Source: Pseudonocardia alni (lineage in GTDB: Bacteria; Actinomycetota; Actinomycetes; Mycobacteriales; Pseudonocardiaceae). From it: DNA of 64,000 bases. Shown here one piece after another: positions 28,061 through 36,063 of this stretch. The notes below the pieces were generated by a model. That model made no database searches, was not told where the DNA came from, and saw only the letters and a list, made by a program, of their open reading frames with translations. The stretch is taken from the NCBI RefSeq assembly GCF_002813375.1, contig NZ_PHUJ01000003.1, positions 930,001-994,000 of the forward strand, given 5' to 3'. The position numbers were made by a program, and so were the translations under genes. Numbering within the stretch: position 1 is the stretch's first letter; every line of letters begins with the position of its first letter.

Positions 28061-29140
28061 GTGCACTACGGCGTCTTCATCCCGAACGCGACCAACGGCT
28101 ACATCCTGTCCACCGGCAGCCCGCAGTACCGGCCGAGCTTCGCCCACAACGTGGCGATCACCCAGGAGGCCGAGCGCCAGGGCCTCGACTTCGTGCTCTC
28201 GATGATGAAGCACCGCGGGTCGGGCGGGCCGAGCGACTTCTGGGGCGAGTGCCTGGAGTCCTTCACCCTGTTCGGCGGGCTCGCCGCCGTGACCGAGCGC
28301 ATCGGGCTCTACCCGTCGGTGACCACGCTGGCCACCCACCCGATCATGGCCGCCCGGATGGTCGCGACGATCGACGAGATCTCCGGCGGACGCTGCGGGC
28401 TCAACATCGTGACCGGCTGGAACAAGCCCGAGTACACGCAGATGGGGCTGTGGCCCGGCGACGAGTACTTCGAACGTCGCTACGCCTACGCCGCCGAGTA
28501 CGTCCGGGCGCTGCGGGCACTGTGGAGCGAGGGGACCACGACCTTCTCCGGCGAGTTCTTCTCCTTCGACGACGCCGACATGCGCCCCAAGCCGCTGCAC
28601 ACCCCGACGATCGTCTGCGCGGGCCAGTCGCCGGCGGGCCAGGCGTTCACCGCCGAGCACGGCGACCGGAACTTCATCATGGCCGAGCGCTCCAAGGTCG
28701 GGGACATCGCCGCCGGGGTGCGCCGGCTCGGCGACGAGGCGGGCCGCGACGTCGGCACCTACGCGCTGTACTGCATCATCGCCGAGGAGACCGACGACGA
28801 GGCCGACCGGCTGTGCGCGCACATCGTCGAGAACGCCGACCTCGAGGCCATCAGCTACATGACCACCGGGGCGTCGCTGGACACCAACCCGGACGGCACC
28901 TCGGCCCAGCTGCTGGCGTCCCTGGAGCGTCCCGCGTCGGAGGGGAACATGGCTTTCCTGTCACTGCCGGTGGTGAAGGGCTCCTACGAGCGGGTCGCGG
29001 CCCAGCTCGACGAGATCGCCGCGACCACCGGCATCGACGGGGCGCTGCTCACCTGGCCCGACTTCGTCGACGGCGTCACCAAGTTCGGCGAGCGTGTGAA
29101 GCCGCTGCTACGGGAGGCCGCCCAGCCCGCCACGACCTGA
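28061..29140 (+). CDS. RutA-like FMN-dependent monooxygenase
   Basis: This is a luciferase-like flavin monooxygenase of 359 residues, closely similar along its length to pyrimidine oxygenase RutA: GVFIPNATNGYILSTGSPQY, FVLSMMKHRGSGGPSDFW, LESFTLFGGLAAVTERIGLY, ATIDEISGGRCGLNIVTGWN and TIVCAGQSPAGQAF. RutA uses a flavin-N5-peroxide to open the uracil ring between N3 and C4. The GTG start directly follows the hydrolase stop. No rutC, rutD, rutE, rutF or rutG gene is beside it, so either a flavin reductase is supplied elsewhere or the substrate differs from uracil. Confidence 0.87.
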   Translation: MHYGVFIPNATNGYILSTGSPQYRPSFAHNVAITQEAERQGLDFVLSMMKHRGSGGPSDFWGECLESFTLFGGLAAVTERIGLYPSVTTLATHPIMAARMVATIDEISGGRCGLNIVTGWNKPEYTQMGLWPGDEYFERRYAYAAEYVRALRALWSEGTTTFSGEFFSFDDADMRPKPLHTPTIVCAGQSPAGQAFTAEHGDRNFIMAERSKVGDIAAGVRRLGDEAGRDVGTYALYCIIAEETDDEADRLCAHIVENADLEAISYMTTGASLDTNPDGTSAQLLASLERPASEGNMAFLSLPVVKGSYERVAAQLDEIAATTGIDGALLTWPDFVDGVTKFGERVKPLLREAAQPATT

Positions 29141-29145
29141 GGAGA

Positions 29146-29170
29146 CCCCACTCACGGTGAGTGAGGGGGG
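29146..29170 (+). terminator. Hairpin after the RutA-like gene
   Basis: CCCCACTC pairs with GAGT-GA-GGGG across the loop ACGGT, a stem of eight pairs with a two-base bulge, starting five bases after the stop. It separates the GntR-led unit from the desaturase gene. Confidence 0.4.
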
Positions 29171-29216
29171 TTGTCCCCACTGTCCGTTCTGGTGCGAGCC
29201 GGAACCATCGGGGGGT

Positions 29217-30164
29217 GTGACCGACACCCGGCCCGCGCCGCGCTCCGACTTCTCCGACCGGCTCCGGCATCCCGTTCCGCACCTGTTCGTCTACGCGTTC
29301 GCGATCGTCCCGGCGATCGCGCTCGTCGCCGCGGTCCCGCTCGCGTGGGGCTGGGGCCTGACCTGGCTCGACGCCGGCCTCGCACTCGCCCTGTACGTCG
29401 TGTCCATGCTGGGGGTGACCGTCGGTTTCCACCGCTACTTCACCCACGGCTCGTTCACCGCGAACCGGCCCCTGAGGATCGCGCTCGCCGTCGCGGGCAG
29501 CCTCGCCGTCCAGGGGCCGGTCCGGCACTGGGTGGCCGACCACCGCCGTCACCACGCCTACGCCGACGCCGAGGGCGACCCGCACTCGCCGTGGCGCTAC
29601 GGCACCTCCCCCGCCGCGCTGGTCCGCGGCTTCTGGCACGCCCACATGGGCTGGATCTTCGACCGGTCGCTGACCGACCAGCGCCGCTTCGCCCCGGACC
29701 TGCTCGCCGACCCCGACATCGACCGGGTCCACCGCGGTTTCACCGTCCTGACGATCCTGTCCGTGTTCGGGCCCGGCGTCGTCGGCGGCCTGGTGACCTG
29801 GTCCTGGTGGGGCGCGTTCACCGCGTTCTTCTGGGCCGGGCTGGTCCGGATCGCGGTGTCGCACCACGTCGCGTGGTCGACCAACTCGATCTGCCACCTC
29901 GTCGGTGAGCGGCCGTACCGGGCCCGGGACCGCTCCACCAACGTCTGGCTGCTCGCCGTCCCCAGCATGGGCGAGTCCTGGCACAACCTGCACCACGCCG
30001 ACCCCACCTCGGCCCGGCACGGCGTCGGCCGCGGCGAGATCGACATCTCGGCCGGCACGATCCGGCTGTTCGAGAAGCTCGGGTGGGCGTGGAACGTCCG
30101 CTGGCCGACCGAGAAGCGGCTGGCGAAGCTGGCCGCCCGGCCGGACGAGCCCGCCGCCGCCTGA
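29217..30164 (+). CDS. Acyl-CoA/fatty-acid desaturase
   Basis: This is a membrane di-iron desaturase that introduces a double bond into acyl chains. All three histidine boxes are present: GFHRYFTH (HxxxxH), DHRRHH (HxxHH) and HNLHHAD (HxxHH), separated by four hydrophobic segments as in delta-9 type enzymes. The product is 315 residues from GTG 29217. An in-frame GTG at 29157 lies inside the upstream hairpin and would add a Cys/Pro-rich stretch, so 29217 is preferred. It is convergent with the iron ABC operon. Confidence 0.88.
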   Translation: MTDTRPAPRSDFSDRLRHPVPHLFVYAFAIVPAIALVAAVPLAWGWGLTWLDAGLALALYVVSMLGVTVGFHRYFTHGSFTANRPLRIALAVAGSLAVQGPVRHWVADHRRHHAYADAEGDPHSPWRYGTSPAALVRGFWHAHMGWIFDRSLTDQRRFAPDLLADPDIDRVHRGFTVLTILSVFGPGVVGGLVTWSWWGAFTAFFWAGLVRIAVSHHVAWSTNSICHLVGERPYRARDRSTNVWLLAVPSMGESWHNLHHADPTSARHGVGRGEIDISAGTIRLFEKLGWAWNVRWPTEKRLAKLAARPDEPAAA

Positions 30165-30169
30165 ACCGG

Positions 30170-30199
30170 CCCGGGTGTCCCGCTCAGCGGGGTCCCGGG
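30170..30199. terminator. Hairpin between desaturase and ABC ATPase genes
   Basis: CCCGGG (30170-30175) and CCCGGG (30194-30199) pair, with inner pairing of CCGC/GCGG, giving an interrupted G+C-rich stem at the convergent junction. Usable in both directions; the 3' end of the ATPase gene is included. Confidence 0.35.
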
Positions 30200-31251
30200 A
30201 CGGCGGGCACGACGTGCACGGCACCCCGCGACCGCACGCGGCACCGGTCGCCGGGGTGCGGCACCCGGTCCGTCCCGGCCCGCACCCGCAGCAGGGTGCC
30301 CCGGTCCGGGACCCGCCCGTCGAGCAGCACGGTGACGAGCACGGCGTCGCCGACGAAGTCGACGGAGCCGACCCGGCCGGGCGCGCCGGGACCGTCGGCG
30401 CCGCCCAGCTCCAGCTCCTCGGGGCGCAGCACCGCCACCAGCGGCGCCGCCGGCACGTCCGCGGTGCGGCAGGGTGCGGCGCCCAGCGCGGTCGTGACCG
30501 TGCCGGCCTCCACCCGGGCGGGCAGCAGCACCGCGTCGCCGACGAACCCGGCGACCCGGGCCGAGGCGGGGGCGGCGTAGAGCTCGCGCGGCGGTGCGGT
30601 CTGCTCCAGGCGGCCGTCGTGCAGGACGGCGACGCGGTCGCTGACCGCCAGCGCCTCCCGCCGGTCGTGGGTGATGAGCACCCCGGTGGCGTCCGCGGCC
30701 CGCAGCGCCGCGACGACCTCCCCGCGGACCTGCTCGCGCAGCCCGGCGTCGAGGGCGGAGAACGGCTCGTCGAGCAGCACCACCCGGGGGTCCGGCGCGA
30801 GCGCCCGGGCCAGGGCGACCCGGCGGCGCTCCCCACCGGACAGGGCGTGTGGCAGCCGGTCGGCCTCGGCGGTCAGGCCGACCAGCGCCAGCAGCTCCGC
30901 GACGCGCCCGCGCGCGGCGGCGGCCGGGCGCCGGCCGGGCCCGCGACGCAGCCCGAACCCGACGTTGCCGGCCACGGTCAGGTGCGCGAACAGCGCCCCC
31001 TCCTGCGGGACGAGCCCGACCCGGCGCCGCTCCGGCGCGACGGCGGTGACGTCCTCGCCGTCGAGGTGCACCGTCCCGGCCGTGGGCCGGTGCAGCCCGG
31101 CGACCACCCGCAGCAGCGTCGTCTTCCCGCTGCCCGACGCGCCGAGCACCGACACCAGCTCACCCGGAGCGACGTCGAGGTCGATCCCGTGCAGCACCGG
31201 GTCCCGGCCGTAGGCCGCCCGCAGCCCGCGCACCGACAACCCGGTCCTCAT
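30184..31251 (-). CDS. Iron(III)-type ABC transporter ATPase
   Basis: The 355-residue ATPase has Walker A GASGSGKTTLL, signature LSGGERRRVALARALA, Walker B VVLLDEPFSALD and the switch histidine in ITHDRREAL, then a C-terminal TOBE-like domain of about 120 residues (LRPEELELGG, VDFVGDAVLVTVLL). This layout fits the FbpC/PotA group. The ATG overlaps the permease stop by four bases. It powers import by the permease and binding protein encoded next to it. Confidence 0.9.
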   Translation of the reverse strand: MRTGLSVRGLRAAYGRDPVLHGIDLDVAPGELVSVLGASGSGKTTLLRVVAGLHRPTAGTVHLDGEDVTAVAPERRRVGLVPQEGALFAHLTVAGNVGFGLRRGPGRRPAAAARGRVAELLALVGLTAEADRLPHALSGGERRRVALARALAPDPRVVLLDEPFSALDAGLREQVRGEVVAALRAADATGVLITHDRREALAVSDRVAVLHDGRLEQTAPPRELYAAPASARVAGFVGDAVLLPARVEAGTVTTALGAAPCRTADVPAAPLVAVLRPEELELGGADGPGAPGRVGSVDFVGDAVLVTVLLDGRVPDRGTLLRVRAGTDRVPHPGDRCRVRSRGAVHVVPAVPGPR

Positions 31252-32837
31252 CGCTCTCCTCCCGGCACGCCCGCGGTGGCCCGGACCAGCAGCGCCGCGG
31301 GGACGCACGCCAGCAGCAGCAGCGCCAGCGCCGCGGGGGCGGCCGCGCCGAAGGCTCCGAGCGAGGTCTGCGACCACAACCGGGTGGCCAGGGTGTCGAT
31401 CCCGGTCGGGCGCAGCATGAGCGTCGCCGGGAGCTCCTTCATCGCCGTCACCGCCACGAGCAGCCCGCCGGCGGCCACACCGGGCGCGGCCTGCGGCGCC
31501 GTCACCGACCACCAGGTCGACCACGGCGTCCGGCCGAGGGTGCGAGCGACCTCCTCGGCCTCGACCGGCACCCGCTCGACCGCCGTGCGGGTCGCACCGA
31601 GCGCCTTGGGCAGGAACAGGATCGCGTATCCGAACACCAGCACCGCCGCGGTCTGGTAGAGCGCCGGGACCAGCACGAGGGACAGGAACACCAGAGCCAG
31701 CCCGACGACGACCCCCGGCAGCCCCTGCCCGAGGTAGGCCACCGACTCGGTCGCGGCGACCGCGCGGGACCGGTACCGGGCCGCGAGCACCCCGACCGGC
31801 AGCGCCATCGCCACCGCCAGCAGCGCGGCCGCACCGGACAGCAGGAGCGTCCACCCGGCCGCGACGGCCAGCCGCGGCAGGTCGGCGTCCACCCCGCCGG
31901 CGGCGACGACCCGGCCGGCCAGCACCGCGGGCGGCCCGACCAGCGTCACCGCCGCGACCGCGCCCAGACCGGCGACGACCGCGGCGCCGGCGGCCGGGCG
32001 CAGCCGCACCGGCACGGCCGCGGTCGGCGCGGTGCCCGCCCGGGCCCCGGTGAAGCGGCGCCGGGCGGCCCGCTCGGCCGCGACCAGGCCGAGCGTCGCG
32101 GCGGCCAGGACCAGCGCGGTCACCGCCGCGCCGGTCCGGTCGACGGTCCCCTCGTAGGCGGCCTGCACCGCCCAGGTGAACGACTCGTAGCGCAGCAGCG
32201 CGGGCGCCCCGAAGTCGGCGAGGGTGTACAGGGCCGCGAGCAGCGTCCCGGCCAGCGCGGCGGGCAGCGTCTGCGGGAGCGTGACCCGGCAGAACGCGCT
32301 CACCGGGCCGAGGCCGAGGGTGCGGGCGGCGTCCTCCGGCCCGGTGTCGGCGGCGCGCAGGGCGGCGGCCGCGGGCAGCGTCACGTACGGCGTGCAGGCC
32401 AGCACCAGCACGACGGCCAGCGGGCCGAGACCGCGGGCCTCGGGCCGGATCGCGAGCACCGCGAACGCGAGCAGGTAGGACGGAACGGCCAGCGGCAGCG
32501 CGGCCAGGACCCACCACAGCCCGGGTCGGGGCAGCCGCACGCGGACCAGCGCCGTCGCCGTCGCGAGGCCCAGCAGCAGGGAGCCGGCGCCGACGACGGC
32601 GACCAGCACCGCCGAGTTCAGCGCCAGGGTGAGCGTCCGTTCGCGCGCGAGCAGCGCGGCGACCCGCCCGGGGTCGGCACCCGCGACCCGGACGACGAGC
32701 CACACCAGGGGCAGCGCGGCGCACGCGGCGACGACCACCGCCGCGCCCAGCAGGGCACGGGGTGGTCGTCGCCGGCGCCGCACCGGGGCCGGCGGGCCGG
32801 CCGGCGCGGTGCGGGGCGGGGACCGGCGCAGCAGCAC
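31248..32837 (-). CDS. Iron(III)-type ABC transporter fused permease
   Basis: This is a 529-residue inner-membrane protein with about 12 hydrophobic segments in two homologous halves, as in FbpB/SfuB. Each half carries an EAA-loop-like motif that docks the ATPase: EDAARTLGLGPVSAFCRVTLPQ in the first and EEVARTLGRTPWSTWWSVTAPQ in the second. GTG 32837 is chosen, two bases after the binding-protein stop. Specificity for iron is taken from the binding protein. Confidence 0.88.
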   Translation of the reverse strand: MLLRRSPPRTAPAGPPAPVRRRRRPPRALLGAAVVVAACAALPLVWLVVRVAGADPGRVAALLARERTLTLALNSAVLVAVVGAGSLLLGLATATALVRVRLPRPGLWWVLAALPLAVPSYLLAFAVLAIRPEARGLGPLAVVLVLACTPYVTLPAAAALRAADTGPEDAARTLGLGPVSAFCRVTLPQTLPAALAGTLLAALYTLADFGAPALLRYESFTWAVQAAYEGTVDRTGAAVTALVLAAATLGLVAAERAARRRFTGARAGTAPTAAVPVRLRPAAGAAVVAGLGAVAAVTLVGPPAVLAGRVVAAGGVDADLPRLAVAAGWTLLLSGAAALLAVAMALPVGVLAARYRSRAVAATESVAYLGQGLPGVVVGLALVFLSLVLVPALYQTAAVLVFGYAILFLPKALGATRTAVERVPVEAEEVARTLGRTPWSTWWSVTAPQAAPGVAAGGLLVAVTAMKELPATLMLRPTGIDTLATRLWSQTSLGAFGAAAPAALALLLLACVPAALLVRATAGVPGGER

Positions 32838-32839
32838 GG

Positions 32840-33883
32840 TCAGAGCAGCCCGACCTGCGTCATGAGCTGCGTCGTGCCGTCGAGGTCCTCCAGGTCGGCC
32901 AGGTCGAGCCGCGGCGCCCGCAGGTCGGCCAGCGCGGGCATGCCGGCGGGCCCGGCGACGCCCGCCACCAGCGGGTACTCGCCGGTCTCGCGGGCGAAGT
33001 ACTCCTGGGCCTGCGGCGACACCAGGAACCGGAGCAGCTCCCGGGCCTCGGTGGACTCCGCGGCCCCGGCGAGGATCCCGGCGCCGGTGACGTTCACCAG
33101 CGCGCTCGCGGTGCCGGGCGCGCCGAACTTCAGCGCGGTGTTCGCGGGCGGGGTCTCGGCGGCGGCCACGTAGTAGTGGTTGATGAGCCCGACGTCGACG
33201 ACGCCGCTGTCCACGGCCTCCAGGATCGCGGTGTTGCGCGGGAAGACCTGCACCTCGTTGGCGCGCAGTCCCTCCAGGAACGCGCGGGCGGCGGCGTCGC
33301 CCTCCTGGACGCGCAGCGCGGTGACGAAGGCCTGGAAGGAGGCGTTGGTCGGGGCGATGCCGACCCGGCCGCGCCAGCGCGGGTCGGTGAGCTCGGTGAC
33401 GTCGGCGGGGACCTCGGCCTCGGGCACCCGGGTGTTGTAGGCCGCGACCCGGACCCGGCCGGTCAGCCCGGTCCATGTGCCGTCGGTGGCGGTGTAGGGC
33501 GCGGTGACCGCGCCACGCACCTCCTCGGGCAGCGGCGCGAAAGCGCCCGCCCCGGCCAGCGCGCCCAGCGCGCCGGCGTCCTGGGAGAGGAACACCTGGG
33601 CGGGTGTCGCGCCGCCCTCCTCGGCGAGCTGCGCGGCGAGCTCGGTGGTCGAGCCGTAGCGGGTGTCGACCGTGATCCCCGACTGCTGCTCGAACTGCGC
33701 CAGCAGCGGGCCGACCAGGTCCTCCTCCCGTCCCGAGTACAGGGTCAGGGTGCGCGGCCCGTCGCCCGCCACCGGGGCCGGGTCGGCCGGGGCGCCGCCG
33801 CAGCCGGCGACGAGCAGGGTGGCGGCCAGGACGGCGCCGGTGAGCACGCCGCGCCGGGTCGGTCGGGTCGTCGATGGGGTCAC
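32840..33883 (-). CDS. Iron(III)-binding lipoprotein of the ABC importer
   Basis: This is an extracellular substrate-binding lipoprotein of 347 residues. A Tat-like twin-Arg start (TRRGVLTG) is followed by a lipobox LVAGC with Cys28. The mature part matches the FbpA/FutA group: LTLYSGREEDLVGPLL near residue 47, VDTRYGST, and Tyr237-Tyr238 in LINHYYV, the tyrosine pair that binds ferric iron. It is the first gene of the operon, under a candidate IdeR/DtxR box. Thiamine-binding relatives are less likely given the YY pair. Confidence 0.9.
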   Translation of the reverse strand: MTPSTTRPTRRGVLTGAVLAATLLVAGCGGAPADPAPVAGDGPRTLTLYSGREEDLVGPLLAQFEQQSGITVDTRYGSTTELAAQLAEEGGATPAQVFLSQDAGALGALAGAGAFAPLPEEVRGAVTAPYTATDGTWTGLTGRVRVAAYNTRVPEAEVPADVTELTDPRWRGRVGIAPTNASFQAFVTALRVQEGDAAARAFLEGLRANEVQVFPRNTAILEAVDSGVVDVGLINHYYVAAAETPPANTALKFGAPGTASALVNVTGAGILAGAAESTEARELLRFLVSPQAQEYFARETGEYPLVAGVAGPAGMPALADLRAPRLDLADLEDLDGTTQLMTQVGLL

Positions 33884-33943
33884 GTGGTCCTCCGGGGTGC
33901 ATGGGGGATCCGCCCGGTTCGCCGGGTCGGTCCCTTTTCGAGC

Positions 33944-33960
33944 GAGGGGAGGCTAACCTC
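33944..33960. promoter_or_regulatory. Candidate IdeR/DtxR iron box
   Basis: GAGGGGAGGCTAACCTC contains AGGCTAACCT, ten bases identical to the right half of the actinobacterial iron box (TTAGGTTAGGCTAACCTAA), and ends in an inverted GAGG/CCTC pair. It is 61 bases upstream of the iron-binding protein start and 46 bases upstream of the response regulator. Confidence 0.6.
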
Positions 33961-34006
33961 TGGCGAGGACGTCCTGATCTCCCGAGAATTGAGGGGGTGC
34001 GCGCAG

Positions 34007-34669
34007 GTGCTGCGGGTGCTGCTGGTCGACGACCACCGGTCGTACACCGACCTGCTCGCGCTCGGCCTCGCCGTCCACGGTGACGCGGAGGTCGTCGGCG
34101 TCGCGCACGACGCGGTGACCGCCCGGGCCGCACTGGCCGGCCCGGACCCCCGGCGGGCGCCACAGGTCGTGGTCCTCGACGTGCGCCTGCCCGGGGGCGG
34201 CCTGACCCTGCTCGGCGACGTCCACGCCGCCGGGGCCCGCGCCCTGGTGCTCACCGCGCACCCGCGGCCCGGTCCGGCCCGCGAGGCCCTCGAGGCGGGC
34301 GCGGCCGGTTTCCTGGGCAAGCAGACCCCGCTGGCGGGGATCGTCGCCGCCGTGCGGACGGTCGCCGCGGGCGGCACCGCGCACCCGCCCGCCGCCGCGT
34401 CCGAACCGACCGGGGCGACCCTGCCGCGGCTGACCCCACGCGAGCTCGACGTGCTGCGCGGGCTGGCCGGGGGCCGCGACGTCACCCGGATCGCTGCGGC
34501 GCACCGGCTGTCGCCGCACACCGTGCGCGACCACGTCCGCGCGCTGCTCGGCAAGCTCGGCGCCCGCTCGCAGCTGGAGGCCGTCGTCGCCGCCGAGCGG
34601 CTCGGGCTCGTCGCACTCGACCCCGGGGGCGAACCGGTCCCCCGGGCCGCCGGGCAGCCCGTGCCGTGA
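34007..34669 (+). CDS. NarL/LuxR-type response regulator
   Basis: The 220-residue product has a receiver domain (LLVDDHRSYTDLL, phospho-acceptor Asp in VVLDVRLPGG, conserved Lys in LGKQTP) and a C-terminal LuxR-type helix-turn-helix (LTPRELDVLRGLAGG, then HRLSPHTVRDHVRALLGKLG). GTG 34007 is chosen because GAGGGGG lies nine bases upstream at 33991-33997. It overlaps the kinase gene by four bases. It is divergent from the iron importer and may share its iron box; target genes are unknown. Confidence 0.9.
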   Translation: MLRVLLVDDHRSYTDLLALGLAVHGDAEVVGVAHDAVTARAALAGPDPRRAPQVVVLDVRLPGGGLTLLGDVHAAGARALVLTAHPRPGPAREALEAGAAGFLGKQTPLAGIVAAVRTVAAGGTAHPPAAASEPTGATLPRLTPRELDVLRGLAGGRDVTRIAAAHRLSPHTVRDHVRALLGKLGARSQLEAVVAAERLGLVALDPGGEPVPRAAGQPVP

Positions 34670-35973
34670 GCGCACCCGGTACCGCAGGCCCGGACGTCGT
34701 CGCCGGTCCGGACCGGCGGCTGCTGGCCCGCACCCTGGCGCGGCACGCGGTCGTCACCGCCGCCGCGGTCGCGCTGGTGTGCGCGCTGGTCGCCGCCGGG
34801 GTCTGGTGGCTGGCCCACGCCGAGGCCGAGCGGCGCGCCGAGGAGGTGTCGCGACGGGTGGCGACGGCCGTCGTCGTCGGCCTGGCCGACCGCGACCTCG
34901 CCACCGCCGGGCCCGCCGGCCGCGAACGGCTGCTGGCCGATCTCGCGCCGTTCCGGGCGACCGGGATGGTCAGCCGGGTCAAGGTGTGGTTGGTGGAGGG
35001 CCCGACGGCGCGGCTGGTGTTCTCCGACGAGGCCCGCATCGAGGGTCTGACCCGCCGGTTCGATCCCGTCCTCGCCGCCCGGCTCGACGGCGGCGCCGCG
35101 GTGGTGCTCCCCGTTCCCGACGACGGCGAGCACCGCTACGAGCGCGGTGACGGGCTCCGCGAGGTCTTCCTCGGCTTCACCGACGGTGCCGGGCGTCCGG
35201 CCCGGCTGGAGGTCTACGTCCCGGTCGACGTCGACGGGGCCACCGCACACGCCGTCGGGCTGCTGCTGCCGCCCGCGGTGGCCGGGATGCTGCTCGTCGC
35301 GGCCGCGGTCCTGCCGCTGTCGGTGGCGCTGGCGCGGCGTCGCGAGCGCGAGCGGACCGAGCGCCGCGACGCCGCCCTGTACGGGCTGGCCGCCGGCGAG
35401 CTCGCCCGCCGCGACCTGGCCCGCCGCCTGCACGACGACGTGCTGCCGACCCTGGCCGGCGCCGGGCTGATGCTCGACCTCGCCCCGGCCCGGCCCGAGC
35501 TGCTGGACCGGGCCCGGGCCACGGTCGGCGACGGCGTCGTCCGGATCCGGTCGGTGCTCGACGCCCTGCACCCGGCCGACGTCGACGCCGCCGGTCTGCC
35601 CGCCGCGCTGGCCGCGCTCGCCGCCGGCGGCGACCCGCCCGCGGCAGTCGTCACGACCGGGGACCCCGCCGGGACCCTCGACGACCGCGGCGCGGTCCTG
35701 CTGCACCGCGTCGCCTCGGAGCTGCTGCGCAACGCCCGCGCGCACGCCCGTGCCCGCACCGTCGAGGTCGGCCTGCACGTCGCGGCCGCCCGGGCCCGGC
35801 TCACCGTGACCGACGACGGCACCGGTTTCGACCCCGGCCGCGGCCCGGCACCCGGCCACATCGGGCTGCTGCTCGTCCGCCGCGCGGTGGCCGACGCCGG
35901 CGGGACCCTGGAGGTCCGCAGCGCGCCGGACCGGGGCAGCACCGTCACCGTCGTGCTCCCCCGCCGCGGCTGA
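34666..35973 (+). CDS. NarL-family sensor histidine kinase
   Basis: This is a membrane sensor of 435 residues. One TM segment near residue 30-48 (VVTAAAVALVCALVAAGVWWL) and a second near 195-215 enclose an extracellular sensor region of about 145 residues. The HisKA_3 dimerisation box is LARRLHDDVLPTLAGAG with phospho-acceptor His256; the ATPase part has ELLRNARAHARA, TVTDDGTGFDP and GHIGLLLVRRAV. It is the partner of the response regulator upstream through a GTGA overlap. The signal is unknown; iron is possible from context only. Confidence 0.9.
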   Translation: MSAPGTAGPDVVAGPDRRLLARTLARHAVVTAAAVALVCALVAAGVWWLAHAEAERRAEEVSRRVATAVVVGLADRDLATAGPAGRERLLADLAPFRATGMVSRVKVWLVEGPTARLVFSDEARIEGLTRRFDPVLAARLDGGAAVVLPVPDDGEHRYERGDGLREVFLGFTDGAGRPARLEVYVPVDVDGATAHAVGLLLPPAVAGMLLVAAAVLPLSVALARRRERERTERRDAALYGLAAGELARRDLARRLHDDVLPTLAGAGLMLDLAPARPELLDRARATVGDGVVRIRSVLDALHPADVDAAGLPAALAALAAGGDPPAAVVTTGDPAGTLDDRGAVLLHRVASELLRNARAHARARTVEVGLHVAAARARLTVTDDGTGFDPGRGPAPGHIGLLLVRRAVADAGGTLEVRSAPDRGSTVTVVLPRRG

Positions 35974-36024
35974 GCCGGCCGCCGCGCCGCATCGGTGCAC
36001 GGTGTGCGCCGACGCACGTTCGGC

Positions 36025-36047
36025 AAAGTTGCACAGGCTGCATCTTT
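36025..36047. promoter_or_regulatory. Candidate TetR operator upstream of the MFS gene
   Basis: AAAGTTGCA (36025-36033) and TGCATCTTT (36039-36047) are inverted with 8 of 9 positions matching around a 5-base centre. The site is 16 bases before the GTG of the exporter gene, a usual place for repression by the TetR protein encoded downstream. Confidence 0.6.
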
Positions 36048-36063
36048 GGGCCAGACTCGTTGC

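Noticed and set aside
27419..29140. A full Rut pyrimidine pathway
   Set aside because: Only RutA- and RutB-like genes are present. The neighbouring lyase and the missing rutC-G genes do not support uracil breakdown as the sole function.
29157..29216. Longer start for the desaturase
   Set aside because: The upstream GTG lies inside a hairpin and would add a Cys/Pro-rich stretch with no desaturase similarity.
30184..33883. Thiamine ABC importer
   Set aside because: The binding protein has the Tyr-Tyr pair of ferric-binding proteins and an IdeR-like box lies upstream.
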